Below, piece after piece: positions 35,777-45,700 of a stretch of 58,483 nt of DNA. The number at the start of each line of letters is the position of its first letter. Position 1 is the first letter of the stretch. Position numbers and translations under genes: made by a program. The notes under the pieces were generated by a model. It saw only the letters and a program-made list of their open reading frames with translations. It ran no database searches and was not told the DNA's origin. The stretch lies in NCBI GenBank assembly GCA_900199595.1, contig FZRB01000001.1, forward strand, positions 1 to 58,483. The letters run 5' to 3'. Origin of the DNA: Lachnospiraceae bacterium (GTDB taxonomy: Bacteria > Bacillota > Clostridia > Lachnospirales > Lachnospiraceae).

Positions 35777-38635
35777 ATGGCACCTAAGAAGAAAGTAAAT
35801 AATAAGAAGGATAATCCAAAGCCTTTTATAAAGTTTGAAAATCAATATAAAGTATATGATGCAGGAACTCCTAAGGAGCGCAAGGTTCTTGTCGGATATA
35901 AGCCTATTCTTAGAGAAGGCGGTCTTACTGAGGAGATAATAGCTACAGGTGATCTGGAGACTCTGGAGAATTTCTGGAATGCGAAAAAGAATGATCTGAA
36001 TCCTGAAGAGAAAGAATACATGAGAGCCCGTGTTTCAGCTGCCAGGGAAATGGAAAAAATAAGAATTGATCAGATGGCAAAGCTTGCAGATGGCAAAACT
36101 CCTGTAAGTCCTGAACCGGACAATAAGAATGGCTTTAGAGGATTTTCAAATATCAAATACCCCGACATCCAGACGACTGGAAATGGATGCTGGTCTTATT
36201 CCTTTTCACTGCTTCTTAAGAGCCGTGGTATAGAGCTGTCACAGGAGAAGATTCGTGCCTGGAGACCTGATCTCTCCGGTCAGTATACGAATGATGCCGA
36301 GAAGGCTGAATTCCTGAAGAAGAACAATGCTACCATTCAGAGAATGAATACTGATTCGGAGAATACTGTATTTGAAAATGCAGATATCCTGATGGATGTG
36401 CTTCCGAATACATCCATGAATCAGATATCCATCAAGCCTTTCGAATCGGAAATGATAATGGTAGATGGCATGCCTGCTCAGGGGCAGGATCTTGAAGTTA
36501 TAAAGAAGTATCATAATGAGCTGGTGGAGCAGCAGCTTCGCGAAACTATTACCAAGGCGATTTATGAGGATCATTCTCCTCTTGCAATTACCTGGGATGG
36601 TCATTATGTGACTATAACCGGAATCAGTCCGGACGGAAAAAAAATCCGTTTCGAGAATTCCATGGAAGCAAAGGCAGAGGATCGTGAGTGGACCATGAGT
36701 CTTAAAGACCTGGTACATGAGGGGATGGAACCTCACACCAGGAAAATGAATAATCATCACTATGAGCCAAAGGGCTTTGACATCGCATGGTTACATGATA
36801 TAAAGGTTCCTGAATATGATAAGAAAGCAGAAACAAAGGTTACTATTCATGCAGAAGAAGAAAACCTTGCAAAATTAGATGAGAATGGAAATGTAACTGT
36901 AGAGGTTCCTATTACTCATCCTACTACGGGAAGAGTTGGAACTCCTGCCACGGGTCAGGTACATGGTTCGGGAATCTCAAAGCAGCTGACCTACGATATG
37001 CAGGAGCTGAGCAAGAGACTGGGTGGAAAGTCAGTCATGGGATTTGGACCTGGTGAGGCGTATTCCTATGGAAACATGGATAATTATTATCCAAAGAAAA
37101 TAGTTTATCCAAAGGATCCTGCACTGCAAAATTATAAATATATTGGCAAGGATGCAAGGTCCAGTATTAAAAAACTATATACCTTCGCGGATGATATTAT
37201 AAAAATAGAGTCATATCAAAATATAGAGGTTCCTGAGTGGGTTAATAAGCTGGCTCCTATAAGGGATGCTCTGGAGGACATAGTTGCCTATCAGAATAGT
37301 CCCAAATCTGAAGAAAATAAGGCTAAGTTTAATAAAGCAGTAAATACTCTTAAGGGGCTTCAGGGGATTCTTAATGAAGAAACAGAAGACGGGACAGTAT
37401 TTGCTAAATGGAAACAGAAAGTTAATGTTACGAAACGTCCTCAGTTCATAGATACTCTTCAGAAGGTGGATAAGCTGATAGGAATAAATCTGGATTATTC
37501 AAAACTGCTGGATCTTTCCGGTGATGAGGCAGAGGCAACTCATCCTAATGATATAGAATTCCGTGAGATGCAGACTCAGCGCTGGGGTGCGATGAGTTCA
37601 AAAATGAGTTCCGTAGATATTAAGCTGCGTAATATAATGCTTTCTGAGATACTGGCTGCCGAGGCAATAAGAAAGAGTAAGAAAAAAGCAGGAGATGCTC
37701 ATCCGGAAGTAACACTCCAGGAGACGAGGATGCTGGCTGCTGAGTATCGTCAAAACGATGCATTTAAACGTATGCTTGAGGATGGAAATGATATCACCCT
37801 GGCAAAGTCAAAGGATGTTAAGAAACTGATAAGTGAGCTGGATGAAGCTGATAAGCGTATAAAGGCAGAAGGTATAACTGAGATGGATTATGATATTTCT
37901 GCCAGACAGAAGGTTGTTCAGAAACGTTGTAAATATATTGTGCAAAAGCTTGAAGATACAAAGACCGGTTCCTATACAGGGCTGGGAGTAATAGGAAGAA
38001 GAAAGAATACAACTAGATATGAACTGGCTCTCGAGGCCATCAGAGGCATATCTGAGGTGAAGGAGCCGTCTGCGGGGGATGTTAAATCAGCTGTGGAAGT
38101 TGTAAAGACTTATCTGGTTGATAAGATGGAGGTCCGTAATCGTAAGTTCGGTCGTGAAAGATTTGATCTCTGTATGACATTTTTGAAGGAGGTTATGCCA
38201 CCTAAGGAATTCGAGAGATACTGCAATAGTGTAAACAAGGCCAGAGGTGTTGAGAAGAATCCTTCGAGTGATAAATATGTCAACCCGGCATATTATGGAT
38301 GTGATGGACTTAATTCGGGAGATCTTATTACAGAAGCAAAGCGTAGAGTAAGGAGCGGAAAGGGGACAGACCGTGATTACGCAACGATAATAGCGATTCG
38401 CCAGGAATACGATGATGCAGGATTTTTCGAATCAGATATTGAAGTAAGTAATGCAGCCGAAAGACGCGTTATAATGAACAGAACCGAGAAAATCTATCAC
38501 AGCAAAAGCTTTAAGCGCTTCATGAAGGAAATGACTCAGGAGCAGAAGCTTGGTCTGATAAAGGGAAGATGTGACGATCTTCTCAGCTACGAGAAGCTCC
38601 TGAAACCGATTCAGAAAGCTCCTGTAAAACAGTAA
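35777..38635 (+). CDS. Giant modular protein of 952 residues with C39/papain-like cysteine protease domain
   Basis: Paralogue of the protease giant at 9481. The active-site set is complete: Gln132 six residues before Cys138 (QTTGNGCWSYSFSLLLKSRG), His276 (DGHYVTITG) and Asn294 (FENSM), so Asn replaces the Asp seen in the other copy. Upstream, YKPILREGGLTEEII and GFSNIKYPDIQ match the sister protein. Downstream, the Gly-rich region ending YYPKKIVYPKDPAL does too. It lacks the sister's Q/N repeat insert, carrying a short helical linker instead. Module B is at about 747-819 (RNRKFGRERFDLCMTFLKE). The C-terminal segment TDRDYATIIAIRQEYDDAGF also matches the sister. GGAGG precedes the start (Met-Ala-Pro-Lys-Lys-Lys), giving a very basic N-terminus with no export signal. 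Confidence 0.87.
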   Translation: MAPKKKVNNKKDNPKPFIKFENQYKVYDAGTPKERKVLVGYKPILREGGLTEEIIATGDLETLENFWNAKKNDLNPEEKEYMRARVSAAREMEKIRIDQMAKLADGKTPVSPEPDNKNGFRGFSNIKYPDIQTTGNGCWSYSFSLLLKSRGIELSQEKIRAWRPDLSGQYTNDAEKAEFLKKNNATIQRMNTDSENTVFENADILMDVLPNTSMNQISIKPFESEMIMVDGMPAQGQDLEVIKKYHNELVEQQLRETITKAIYEDHSPLAITWDGHYVTITGISPDGKKIRFENSMEAKAEDREWTMSLKDLVHEGMEPHTRKMNNHHYEPKGFDIAWLHDIKVPEYDKKAETKVTIHAEEENLAKLDENGNVTVEVPITHPTTGRVGTPATGQVHGSGISKQLTYDMQELSKRLGGKSVMGFGPGEAYSYGNMDNYYPKKIVYPKDPALQNYKYIGKDARSSIKKLYTFADDIIKIESYQNIEVPEWVNKLAPIRDALEDIVAYQNSPKSEENKAKFNKAVNTLKGLQGILNEETEDGTVFAKWKQKVNVTKRPQFIDTLQKVDKLIGINLDYSKLLDLSGDEAEATHPNDIEFREMQTQRWGAMSSKMSSVDIKLRNIMLSEILAAEAIRKSKKKAGDAHPEVTLQETRMLAAEYRQNDAFKRMLEDGNDITLAKSKDVKKLISELDEADKRIKAEGITEMDYDISARQKVVQKRCKYIVQKLEDTKTGSYTGLGVIGRRKNTTRYELALEAIRGISEVKEPSAGDVKSAVEVVKTYLVDKMEVRNRKFGRERFDLCMTFLKEVMPPKEFERYCNSVNKARGVEKNPSSDKYVNPAYYGCDGLNSGDLITEAKRRVRSGKGTDRDYATIIAIRQEYDDAGFFESDIEVSNAAERRVIMNRTEKIYHSKSFKRFMKEMTQEQKLGLIKGRCDDLLSYEKLLKPIQKAPVKQ

Positions 38636-38662
38636 AGTATCTAAAAAGAAAGGTAAAAGAAT

Positions 38663-40750
38663 ATGAAAGAGATTAACGGAATAGAATATGAAAATGGCAT
38701 CCTTGAGGAGGAGTTTCACAATGATATTATGGAAGATCTTACCGGATCGATGAGTGCAATCTATAATGCCCTGCCTAAGAATAAAAAAAATGAGTTCCTG
38801 GATAGTGAAATGTATAGGCAGCTCACAACCCAGGAAGGACGTGACGATTCTGGATTGATAATAGACCAGGCATTTGAGTTCTATAATAAAACAACATTTA
38901 TAGATCCCAGTAAATATATCAGAAAACCACTTCATGTAAAGAGCCAGAAGGGGCTTAATGATTTTAGGAAAAAACTGAATGAAACGGCGGACGAGATCGA
39001 TAAAATAATTGATGGCTATCAGCAGGATGATGTTCTGGGTAAAAAGGCTAAAGAGGTGATAAAGACAGTCTCCAGCAACAATCTGAGAAATACTGCTAAG
39101 GGTTATCCACAGAATGCTCTTGGTTATAAGACACCACTTTCACAGGTTGTAAAAAGCTATGCTGCTACGTTCCAAAATTCTCTTGAAGGAGATACCTTAA
39201 AAAATAATATAAAGAAATATCAGAAGGATTTTCCTATATATGATCTCACTATTGAAGCAGGAAAACTTAGGGACACGCTTGTGGATTATTATGTTGATAA
39301 GGATAAGAATGGTGGTGCTCTTAACGCTGAGAAGGAGAATAAATACAGACAGAAAATTTATGACAAGGTTGTAGTTGTTGAAGACTATATGAATAAGGTT
39401 ATCGCTTATTCAGAAAATAAAAATGTGGATCAGAAGCTTAAGGACGATTATGTTCTTGATAAATCTGAAAAGGTTTTTAATATTCATCCTGCATCAGAGA
39501 GAGGACTCAGTTATTCTATATATGGTTTACAGGCATATAAGGTAGGTCTTGAAAATGGATGGGCACTGGATGATATTCCGCTGCTGGCTACATTTCACAT
39601 TATGGCTGAAAACGAGGCGATTAAGTTAAAGGGAGGACCTTTTAAAAGTGTTGAGGAGTTTGAGGCATCTAAGAATAAGGAAAATGTGGCTGATCCTGAA
39701 AAGGCAGCTTTCGTAAAGAAGATGCAGGGTCTTTATGAGGAACTTAAGACAACGAAGCTGAATAGCGAATATGACAGAAAGCAAGCTCTCGATAAGATGG
39801 GAAAAATGGTAATGAACGGAATTGCCAAAGGGTTCCTTATCAATAAGGATAAGGATGTTGAGGAACCGATTGAAGAGGCTGTATATTTTAATCAGCTTTT
39901 TGTGCAGCAGAAAGCAAGAGAGCAGAAGATAGCAAAAGGTCTGGAGCCGAGTGTCTGTCCACCGGTAGAAATTAAGAAAGATGTTAAACTTCAGTATATC
40001 TCTGCTACTCTTAATACGAAACGAACAGATGGCTGGTGGAAGAGCGAGAGTACGACCCATAAGAATCTTAGGAATGCGGTAACCGAGCTGGAGCTTTTCT
40101 TTAAGAATAACAAAGCTCCGGGGGAAGATGCTTCCCAGCAGGAAAAGGAAAAATACTTCGAGCAGTACTTCGGAAAGCTTGATAAGGTTCAGTATTACAC
40201 AAATATATATATAGATAAAAGACAGGGAGCGTCTTCCTCAGGCGGTAAAGAAAGATTTAAGGGAGCTTTAGATCTCTCCTATCATGTTGATTTGGAGAAG
40301 GAGAGAATAGCTGATACTCTTACTAAAAACAGCGGGCTTTCTGTAAATGAGCTGAGAAATCTTCTTGTAAAGAAAAAGACGACAGCACATCTAAATGAAA
40401 TATCATCAATGGGGGCTATGCCAGCAGATAAGGATGGACTTAAGCAATTAACTGATAGGGTGGCCGATATAATGGTAGGCAAACTTATTGATTCAAAGGC
40501 AGGCGAGAAGGTATTTAATGAAATGGGCGCCGAAATGATGAAGAGTGAGATTCTGAAAGACGGCGATTTCCAGAAACTGATGAAGAACTATTATAAAGAT
40601 AAGAATATGACACCGCAAAAACTTGTTCAGGAGCTTAAGGGTGACGGAGTTAACAGACAGCTGAAGAGTATAAACAAACAGATGAAGAAAACCTCCGAGC
40701 AGCTCGACAAAAAAGCAGCCCAGAAACAGGCAGCAGCCATGAAGAAATAA
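38663..40750 (+). CDS. Modular protein of 695 residues, function unknown (MKEI start)
   Basis: Last gene of the 33480-40750 operon, 27 bases after the protease gene, with an AAAGG site. No known domain was recognised. The middle contains YKVGLENGWALDDIPLLATF (about 292-311), comparable to the AGYPVSDI motif of two other giants. Module B is at about 464-540 (YIDKRQGASSSGGKERFKGAL). Module C is at about 594-649 (ILKDGDFQKLMKNYYKDKN). The tail is helical and Lys/Gln/Ala-rich. No signal peptide or transmembrane helix was found. The SSSGG insertion in module B is unusual, but the Gly-Lys-x-Arg-Phe core is kept. Confidence 0.85.
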   Translation: MKEINGIEYENGILEEEFHNDIMEDLTGSMSAIYNALPKNKKNEFLDSEMYRQLTTQEGRDDSGLIIDQAFEFYNKTTFIDPSKYIRKPLHVKSQKGLNDFRKKLNETADEIDKIIDGYQQDDVLGKKAKEVIKTVSSNNLRNTAKGYPQNALGYKTPLSQVVKSYAATFQNSLEGDTLKNNIKKYQKDFPIYDLTIEAGKLRDTLVDYYVDKDKNGGALNAEKENKYRQKIYDKVVVVEDYMNKVIAYSENKNVDQKLKDDYVLDKSEKVFNIHPASERGLSYSIYGLQAYKVGLENGWALDDIPLLATFHIMAENEAIKLKGGPFKSVEEFEASKNKENVADPEKAAFVKKMQGLYEELKTTKLNSEYDRKQALDKMGKMVMNGIAKGFLINKDKDVEEPIEEAVYFNQLFVQQKAREQKIAKGLEPSVCPPVEIKKDVKLQYISATLNTKRTDGWWKSESTTHKNLRNAVTELELFFKNNKAPGEDASQQEKEKYFEQYFGKLDKVQYYTNIYIDKRQGASSSGGKERFKGALDLSYHVDLEKERIADTLTKNSGLSVNELRNLLVKKKTTAHLNEISSMGAMPADKDGLKQLTDRVADIMVGKLIDSKAGEKVFNEMGAEMMKSEILKDGDFQKLMKNYYKDKNMTPQKLVQELKGDGVNRQLKSINKQMKKTSEQLDKKAAQKQAAAMKK

Positions 40751-40772
40751 TCAAGTTTACATAAAAAAATGT

Positions 40773-40799
40773 GACACTTCGAACCAGGTTCAAAGTGTC
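40773..40799 (+). other. GAACCAGGTTC-family hairpin without a U-run
   Basis: GACACTT-C-GAACC-A-GGTTC-A-AAGTGTC, a near-perfect stem placed after the stop at 40750 and 30 bases before the next start. GTTTACATAAAAAAA precedes it, as at 46228. On the plus strand no T-run follows, so read-through into the zinc-ribbon gene is likely. No separate promoter was seen for that gene. Confidence 0.65.
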
Positions 40800-40828
40800 T
40801 CAAGGTGTAGATAAAAAGGGAGGTTAAT

Positions 40829-41575
40829 ATGTTACATTCATTTACTCGTAATTATAATGATCTTTCCACAGACGCGGGATTTCAGTTCGAATTCTACTGT
40901 GACTGCTGTGGAAATGGGGTAAAAAGTTCATTTATTGAATCATCGACTTATCATAAGAAACAGAAGTCTCAGCGTATAGGAAGCTTCTCATCGGCTTTAG
41001 GAGGCTTTCTGGGCGGAGTCGGTGGAGATCTGGGAAATATGATCAATCAGGGAAGTGATTTCCTGAGCAACAGACTGGATGGTCAGTCTCCGGAATGGCG
41101 TAAGGAACAGGAGACTGCTTTTGATGCAGCTCAGGCTGAGGTTCAGCCGCTTTTCAGAAAATGTCCTTCCTGTAACAGATGGGTGGATGCTGACTGCTGG
41201 AACGAGGATGAAGGTCTCTGCACGGAGTGTGCACCAAGAGAAGCCAGCTATGTGGCTAAGGCGCGTAATGAAGCTATGCGTCGTAATATCGACGAGGCTG
41301 CTGAAAGTGCAACCGTATGGCAGGGTAAGATAGAAACGAGAACAACAGTCTGTCCGAATTGCGGAAAGCCTGCTGGAACCGGTAAATTCTGTAACGAATG
41401 TGGCGCACCACTCGGAACACAGCGCTGTCCGAACTGCGGCGCTTCTGTAGCTCTCGGACTTAAGTTCTGCGGAGAATGCGGTTCACCTATGCAGAAATCC
41501 GGAAAATGCCCGAACTGCGGCTTTGAAAATGAACCAGGAATGAAGTTCTGCGGAGAGTGTGGAACCAAGCTGTAA
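40829..41575 (+). CDS. Multi-zinc-ribbon protein
   Basis: The 248-residue product is built of cysteine pairs: YCDCCGNG near the start, CPSCNRW...CTECAPR in the middle, and three tandem zinc ribbons at the C-terminus (CPNCGKPAGTGKFCNECG, then two CPNCG...FCGECG units). Residues about 50-80 are Gly-rich and mildly hydrophobic (GGFLGGVGGDLGNM). Such ribbons usually mediate protein or nucleic-acid contacts rather than catalysis. GGGAGG precedes the ATG. It is followed after 12 bases by a PH-like gene, and the pair is enclosed within the island of giants between two hairpins of the same family. A service role for the giants (assembly, quality control or membrane delivery) is a guess from position. 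Confidence 0.88.
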   Translation: MLHSFTRNYNDLSTDAGFQFEFYCDCCGNGVKSSFIESSTYHKKQKSQRIGSFSSALGGFLGGVGGDLGNMINQGSDFLSNRLDGQSPEWRKEQETAFDAAQAEVQPLFRKCPSCNRWVDADCWNEDEGLCTECAPREASYVAKARNEAMRRNIDEAAESATVWQGKIETRTTVCPNCGKPAGTGKFCNECGAPLGTQRCPNCGASVALGLKFCGECGSPMQKSGKCPNCGFENEPGMKFCGECGTKL

Positions 41576-41587
41576 AAGGAAAATGTT

Positions 41588-42541
41588 ATGAAATATAAAG
41601 CAACCTATGAGATAAAGTCCAGAGGGGTAAGGGCTGAGGATGCAGAGGTGGTTGTTGGTAAGGAAGGTCTGACTCTCGGAAACATTTTTATTGATTATGC
41701 TGATCTGGATACATTAAAACCCATTAATCACAGAGTGATGCTTTCTCTTCATGACAGGACCGGAATTGAGATATCAATGCTGGGATTTTCTTATGACGGT
41801 TTTTGGGAGGAACTTACGGGGGGCTTCGGGGAGCGAACCCTGCAGGCACTATTCGTTGAAGAAGAAACTATCATGAAATGCGAGGGAGAGTACAACTACC
41901 TTCCCGAAGGTATGACTGATAGGGAAATCGGGCGCGGAAATGTAATCCTTGTGAGTGATGCGGTTATAATCCTTCCCGTATCCAGTCACGCAGTAAGGAT
42001 TCCGCTTTTTTATGCAGACTCGATAGATCTGGATGGCTATCAGATAACCATCAGAATGAAGGATGGTACGGAATATAAGATTGGAAAATTCGGATATGAC
42101 ACTATGCCATTTTTCGAGCGATGCGAAACAAATTTTAAGAAGACCGTGCAAAGAAGACAGCAGCTTCTGAAATCATTTGTTGCAGAGGAACCATTTACCT
42201 ACACAGGACTTTTCAGAACAATTCAGGATGAGGAATACTGGGGAGCTGCCTTTGGTCAGGGTAAGGCTGCAATAGAGCTTTATACAAAAAACGATGCTGC
42301 CACATATCTCTACAGCTTTGAGGATAAGGAAAGATTTATCCGGAGTCTGGAGATGGCAATGGAGGCAGTCGGAAGTCATAGAGAGCTTATCTTTCTATCT
42401 GATGAAGAATTAAACAGGAAACCGGTCTACCGCATGGCAGTTCACAGAAGCAGCGCTGTCAGATTCCTTAGGAACTGCTCGGCAGGCAGGCTTATTCACA
42501 AAAAAGATCACGCCGAGAAACTGAAGAAATTTCTCGCATAA
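41588..42541 (+). CDS. PH/GRAM-like two-domain protein, function unknown
   Basis: The 317-residue product is mostly beta-strand. It shows two blocks resembling bacterial PH-like folds: about 1-80 (VVVGKEGLTLGNIFIDYADLD) and about 115-185 (VILVSDAVIILPVSSHAVRI, then IPLFYADSIDLDG and ITIRMKDGTEYKIGKFG). A mixed C-terminal half follows, ending in a basic helix (KKDHAEKLKKFLA). The pattern 'strand, Leu, I-x-L-x-D-I/L, strand, turn' is typical of PH-like domains, but the match is by eye. The start at 41588 is required because an ATG at 41583 runs into a stop at once; AAAGGA lies 7 bases upstream. It is coupled to the zinc-ribbon gene and is followed by a strong terminator. Confidence 0.7.
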   Translation: MKYKATYEIKSRGVRAEDAEVVVGKEGLTLGNIFIDYADLDTLKPINHRVMLSLHDRTGIEISMLGFSYDGFWEELTGGFGERTLQALFVEEETIMKCEGEYNYLPEGMTDREIGRGNVILVSDAVIILPVSSHAVRIPLFYADSIDLDGYQITIRMKDGTEYKIGKFGYDTMPFFERCETNFKKTVQRRQQLLKSFVAEEPFTYTGLFRTIQDEEYWGAAFGQGKAAIELYTKNDAATYLYSFEDKERFIRSLEMAMEAVGSHRELIFLSDEELNRKPVYRMAVHRSSAVRFLRNCSAGRLIHKKDHAEKLKKFLA

Positions 42542-42545
42542 TACC

Positions 42546-42589
42546 AAAAGGTGACAGTTTGAATCAGGTTCAAACTGTCACCTTTTTTT
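42546..42589 (+). terminator. Strong intrinsic terminator, GAATCAGGTTC variant
   Basis: 18-bp perfect stem AAAAGGTGACAGTTTGAA (42546-42563) with TTCAAACTGTCACCTTTT (42569-42586), followed by a T-run to 42589. It belongs to the same palindrome family as those at 40773, 46235 and 58213. Confidence 0.93.
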
Positions 42590-42615
42590 GATTGCATGCG
42601 CAAATCTTGCCCTAT

Positions 42616-42648
42616 GTTGCACATTTGTTGCGATTTATGATGTAGTAT
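42616..42648 (+). promoter_or_regulatory. GTTGC direct-repeat promoter for the 1171-residue giant gene
   Basis: GTTGC at 42616-42620 and 42627-42631, then 11 bases, then TAGTAT at 42643-42648. The spacer is ACATTT, as at 46538. The bases upstream (CAAATCTTGCC and TATGT) resemble part of the palindrome mosaic at 46395-46425. Confidence 0.85.
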
Positions 42649-42711
42649 TATCTCAAATGGTGTAATTGTTAGAGATTATTGTGTCTTAATAGCGTTTAAG
42701 GAGGAAATACA

Positions 42712-45700
42712 ATGCGTAATTTTGCAGATTTTCAGAATGCAGATAAAAATGAAATATACAGGTTGGAGGATACCATCCGCAATCAGGAGGAATTCGACAA
42801 GCTGTCAGAATTCGAAAAGGTTGAGATGTTCAAGGATTATCTCTATCTTCAGGCTAAGTCTGATCCCGCATTTCCGGAGGAAAATGCAGAGGCTGTTTAT
42901 TATGAAATCCTGCTTGGCGAGGATAGTCTTAATAAACTGCTTGAGACTGTGGCAGACCGTGTAAAAAATGGATCTGATGTTATTAGTGTTCTTGAAGATG
43001 AGCAGATTAAAAACAGTATCCTTCAGAATTCCGATGGGCTCAGCACCACAACTGATAAGACCCTGATGAGAGAGAATATCATAACAGATATCAGCAGGGG
43101 AAATTATAAGAGAATGCACAGCCAGGTGGTTCAGGAGAAGGCTGCCAAAACTGCTGAGAACCTCAGAATTCACAACGCCGAGCTTAAGGATGTAGAGGAG
43201 CAGATAGAGTTCTTTGATGAGTTTGAAAAAGAAAAGAAGACCTCTGATATTAGTGGTGATCTGGATCAGGAAATAGCTGATAATAAGGATGTTCTTGACT
43301 TTATATCTGATCTGGATAAGGCTACTGATCAGGCCGAAGTGGACGCATTTTCTGAGGTGGAGCAGGACTATATAGATGCTCTGTTTCATGATGATCCAAA
43401 GGCTAAGAAGAAGCTGGCTGAGATGGATGAAAAAAGAGAAATCTATGAAAAGGCCGCTGATCAGGTGCTGAAGGAAGAAAAAGAAGCTGCATCAGAAGTC
43501 GATAATATGATAAATAATCTTGATGACATAGAAAAGGAACTGGATGCAGAAAACAAGGACGATATCCTTTCGGTTTTTGAAGATAGTCCTGAATACAAAA
43601 ATATTGCCGATCCATTAAATGAGGCTTATAAGAACAAGGCAAGTCTTGAAGAGGCTGATGCAAAGGGTGAGGAGATGGAGCTCAATCTGATGGAGGAGGA
43701 GCTCTTCCCGACTAATAAAAACGTTCAGAAATCCATCAGGGAGAGAGGACAAGCCCTGAAGCCTGTTGATGCTCCGAATATGACACCTGATGAGATTCTT
43801 AAGGATGCAAAGGCATTTGAAGAGAATTTCTATGATAATGAACTGGGCTCACTTAATTATCAGAATTACTCTCAGGAGCAGATGGATGATTTCAAAGAGG
43901 ATATGAAGAATGCTCAGGAATTCGCTGCTGAATTAGATGCAAAAGCAGAAAAAGAAGCTAAGGAAGCTGCCCCTGTTGTTGAGAAGAGAGATGCTGCTTA
44001 TAGAGACCTGGATCGTATAGAACAGATTTTCCTGGATCAGGATCAGTTCGAGCAGCTGCCTGATTATCAGAAGAAGTCTCTTGCAGCTGAGTATCTTAAG
44101 AAAAATGCAATCACACTCCCGGGTTATGATGATAGTGATGACAGGGAGATAGATATACATGTAATCAGTACAGCTCAGAGACCTCTTGATTATCTGGTAC
44201 AGCACCTTAAGGTTGGAAAAAATATTTTGACGGAGCTGAACAGCCCTTATATGCAGAAGCAGGCATATGGAGAGGTGTTTAACAAAAATAAATATGAATA
44301 CACAGGTGATGATGCAAGAAGAAGCTTTGAAATACATGTAGACGGTATCAGCGTAATAGAAAAAAATAATTTCAAAGAGCATGGTACCTATGATGGCAGA
44401 CCAAAGAAGGAAGAAGAGAAAAAGACAGAAAAGAAAATAGAAGAAAAGATCGAAGAAAAAGTTGACGAGAAGACCGAAGAAATAATAGAAGAAAAGATCG
44501 AAGAAAAAATCGAGGAAAAGACTGACGAGAAACTTGAAGAAAAAGTTGATGAGAAGATTGAAGAAAAGGTAGAGGAAGAGGAGAAAGAAAAAACAGAAGA
44601 AATAGAAAATCCGGAAAATTCTGAGATAGATGAAGAGGAGCTTACAGTGGAGAAACTCTTCCCAGAGAATGAAAAAGTTCTGGAAGAGAAGGCTCGAAAT
44701 GAACGAATAGAAAATAAGAAAATAATGCGTTCAGCCATGAAGTATGAGTCCGAGAGAGTTAAGGATTCTAAACCTACAAAGCTTCAGGAAGCACAGATAA
44801 AGGGCATGCAGGAAACCAGTAAGAAGATGGCGGAGAGCTTAACCGGAATCAAAGAAAATGAAGCTGACAGACTCAAGAAAATGTCTGAAGCTGAAGCCAG
44901 TGCTGAGATGAAAAGGCTTGAAAAACAGATGACGGATAACAATCATTTCAACTCCCTTTCCAGAAAAGAAAAAATGCGACTTGCCCAGGATTATCTATTC
45001 TGTAAAGGAAAAGAAAATGAAGCCTGCATGGATCTCAAGTTTGAAATGATGGATGAAGAGTCCATGAAGCAGAAAGCAGAAGCAATGTATTTCTCTATCT
45101 ACAGCTATCCATTAGGCATTAACGCATTTAACAATAATTATGAGTATTCTAACCTAAATGCAGCCATAGGAAAGGCTATAGATAATGTTACAGACGGAAA
45201 AGAGTTTTTCGATATAGTATCTAAATCGGAGTACCTCCTGCATAGAGCCGGAGAGGGAATCAAGTCCGAACTTCGTACAGGTCTGAATCATTTTGATATT
45301 CCTAATGAGGAGAAGCAGTATAACAAAGATATTGCGGCAGCTGTTAAAAAGCAGCAGGAGAAGGAGAAGCTGAGAAAGTCCTCAAAAGGCTTTGACAAGA
45401 ATTATGAGAACTATGTAATACTTCATACAGGTTCTAAGGCGGGAGCTACCAAGGAAGAACTTATAAGTAATCTTGCAAAGGTATGTGCTGCTGAGAAGAT
45501 GAAGAATTCCAATAAGAAGTTTGATGTTGAGGAAGTGCGTAAGTCGGCAGACCGTATAAGACAGAGCTATTCCCTGGATGTATTTTCCAAACTTAAAGAT
45601 GACAAGCTTCTGAAGGGTGGACTTGATGACGGAAAGGCAGCAACACAGTTTGTTAAGAAAATAAAGGAATCTGTATTCAAGGTTGATCCGAAGAACTACG

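Noticed and set aside
44388-44738. A minus-strand Ser/Phe-rich open frame of 116 residues
   Set aside because: Reverse complement of the Glu/Lys codon repeat inside the 1171-residue gene; composition is a by-product.
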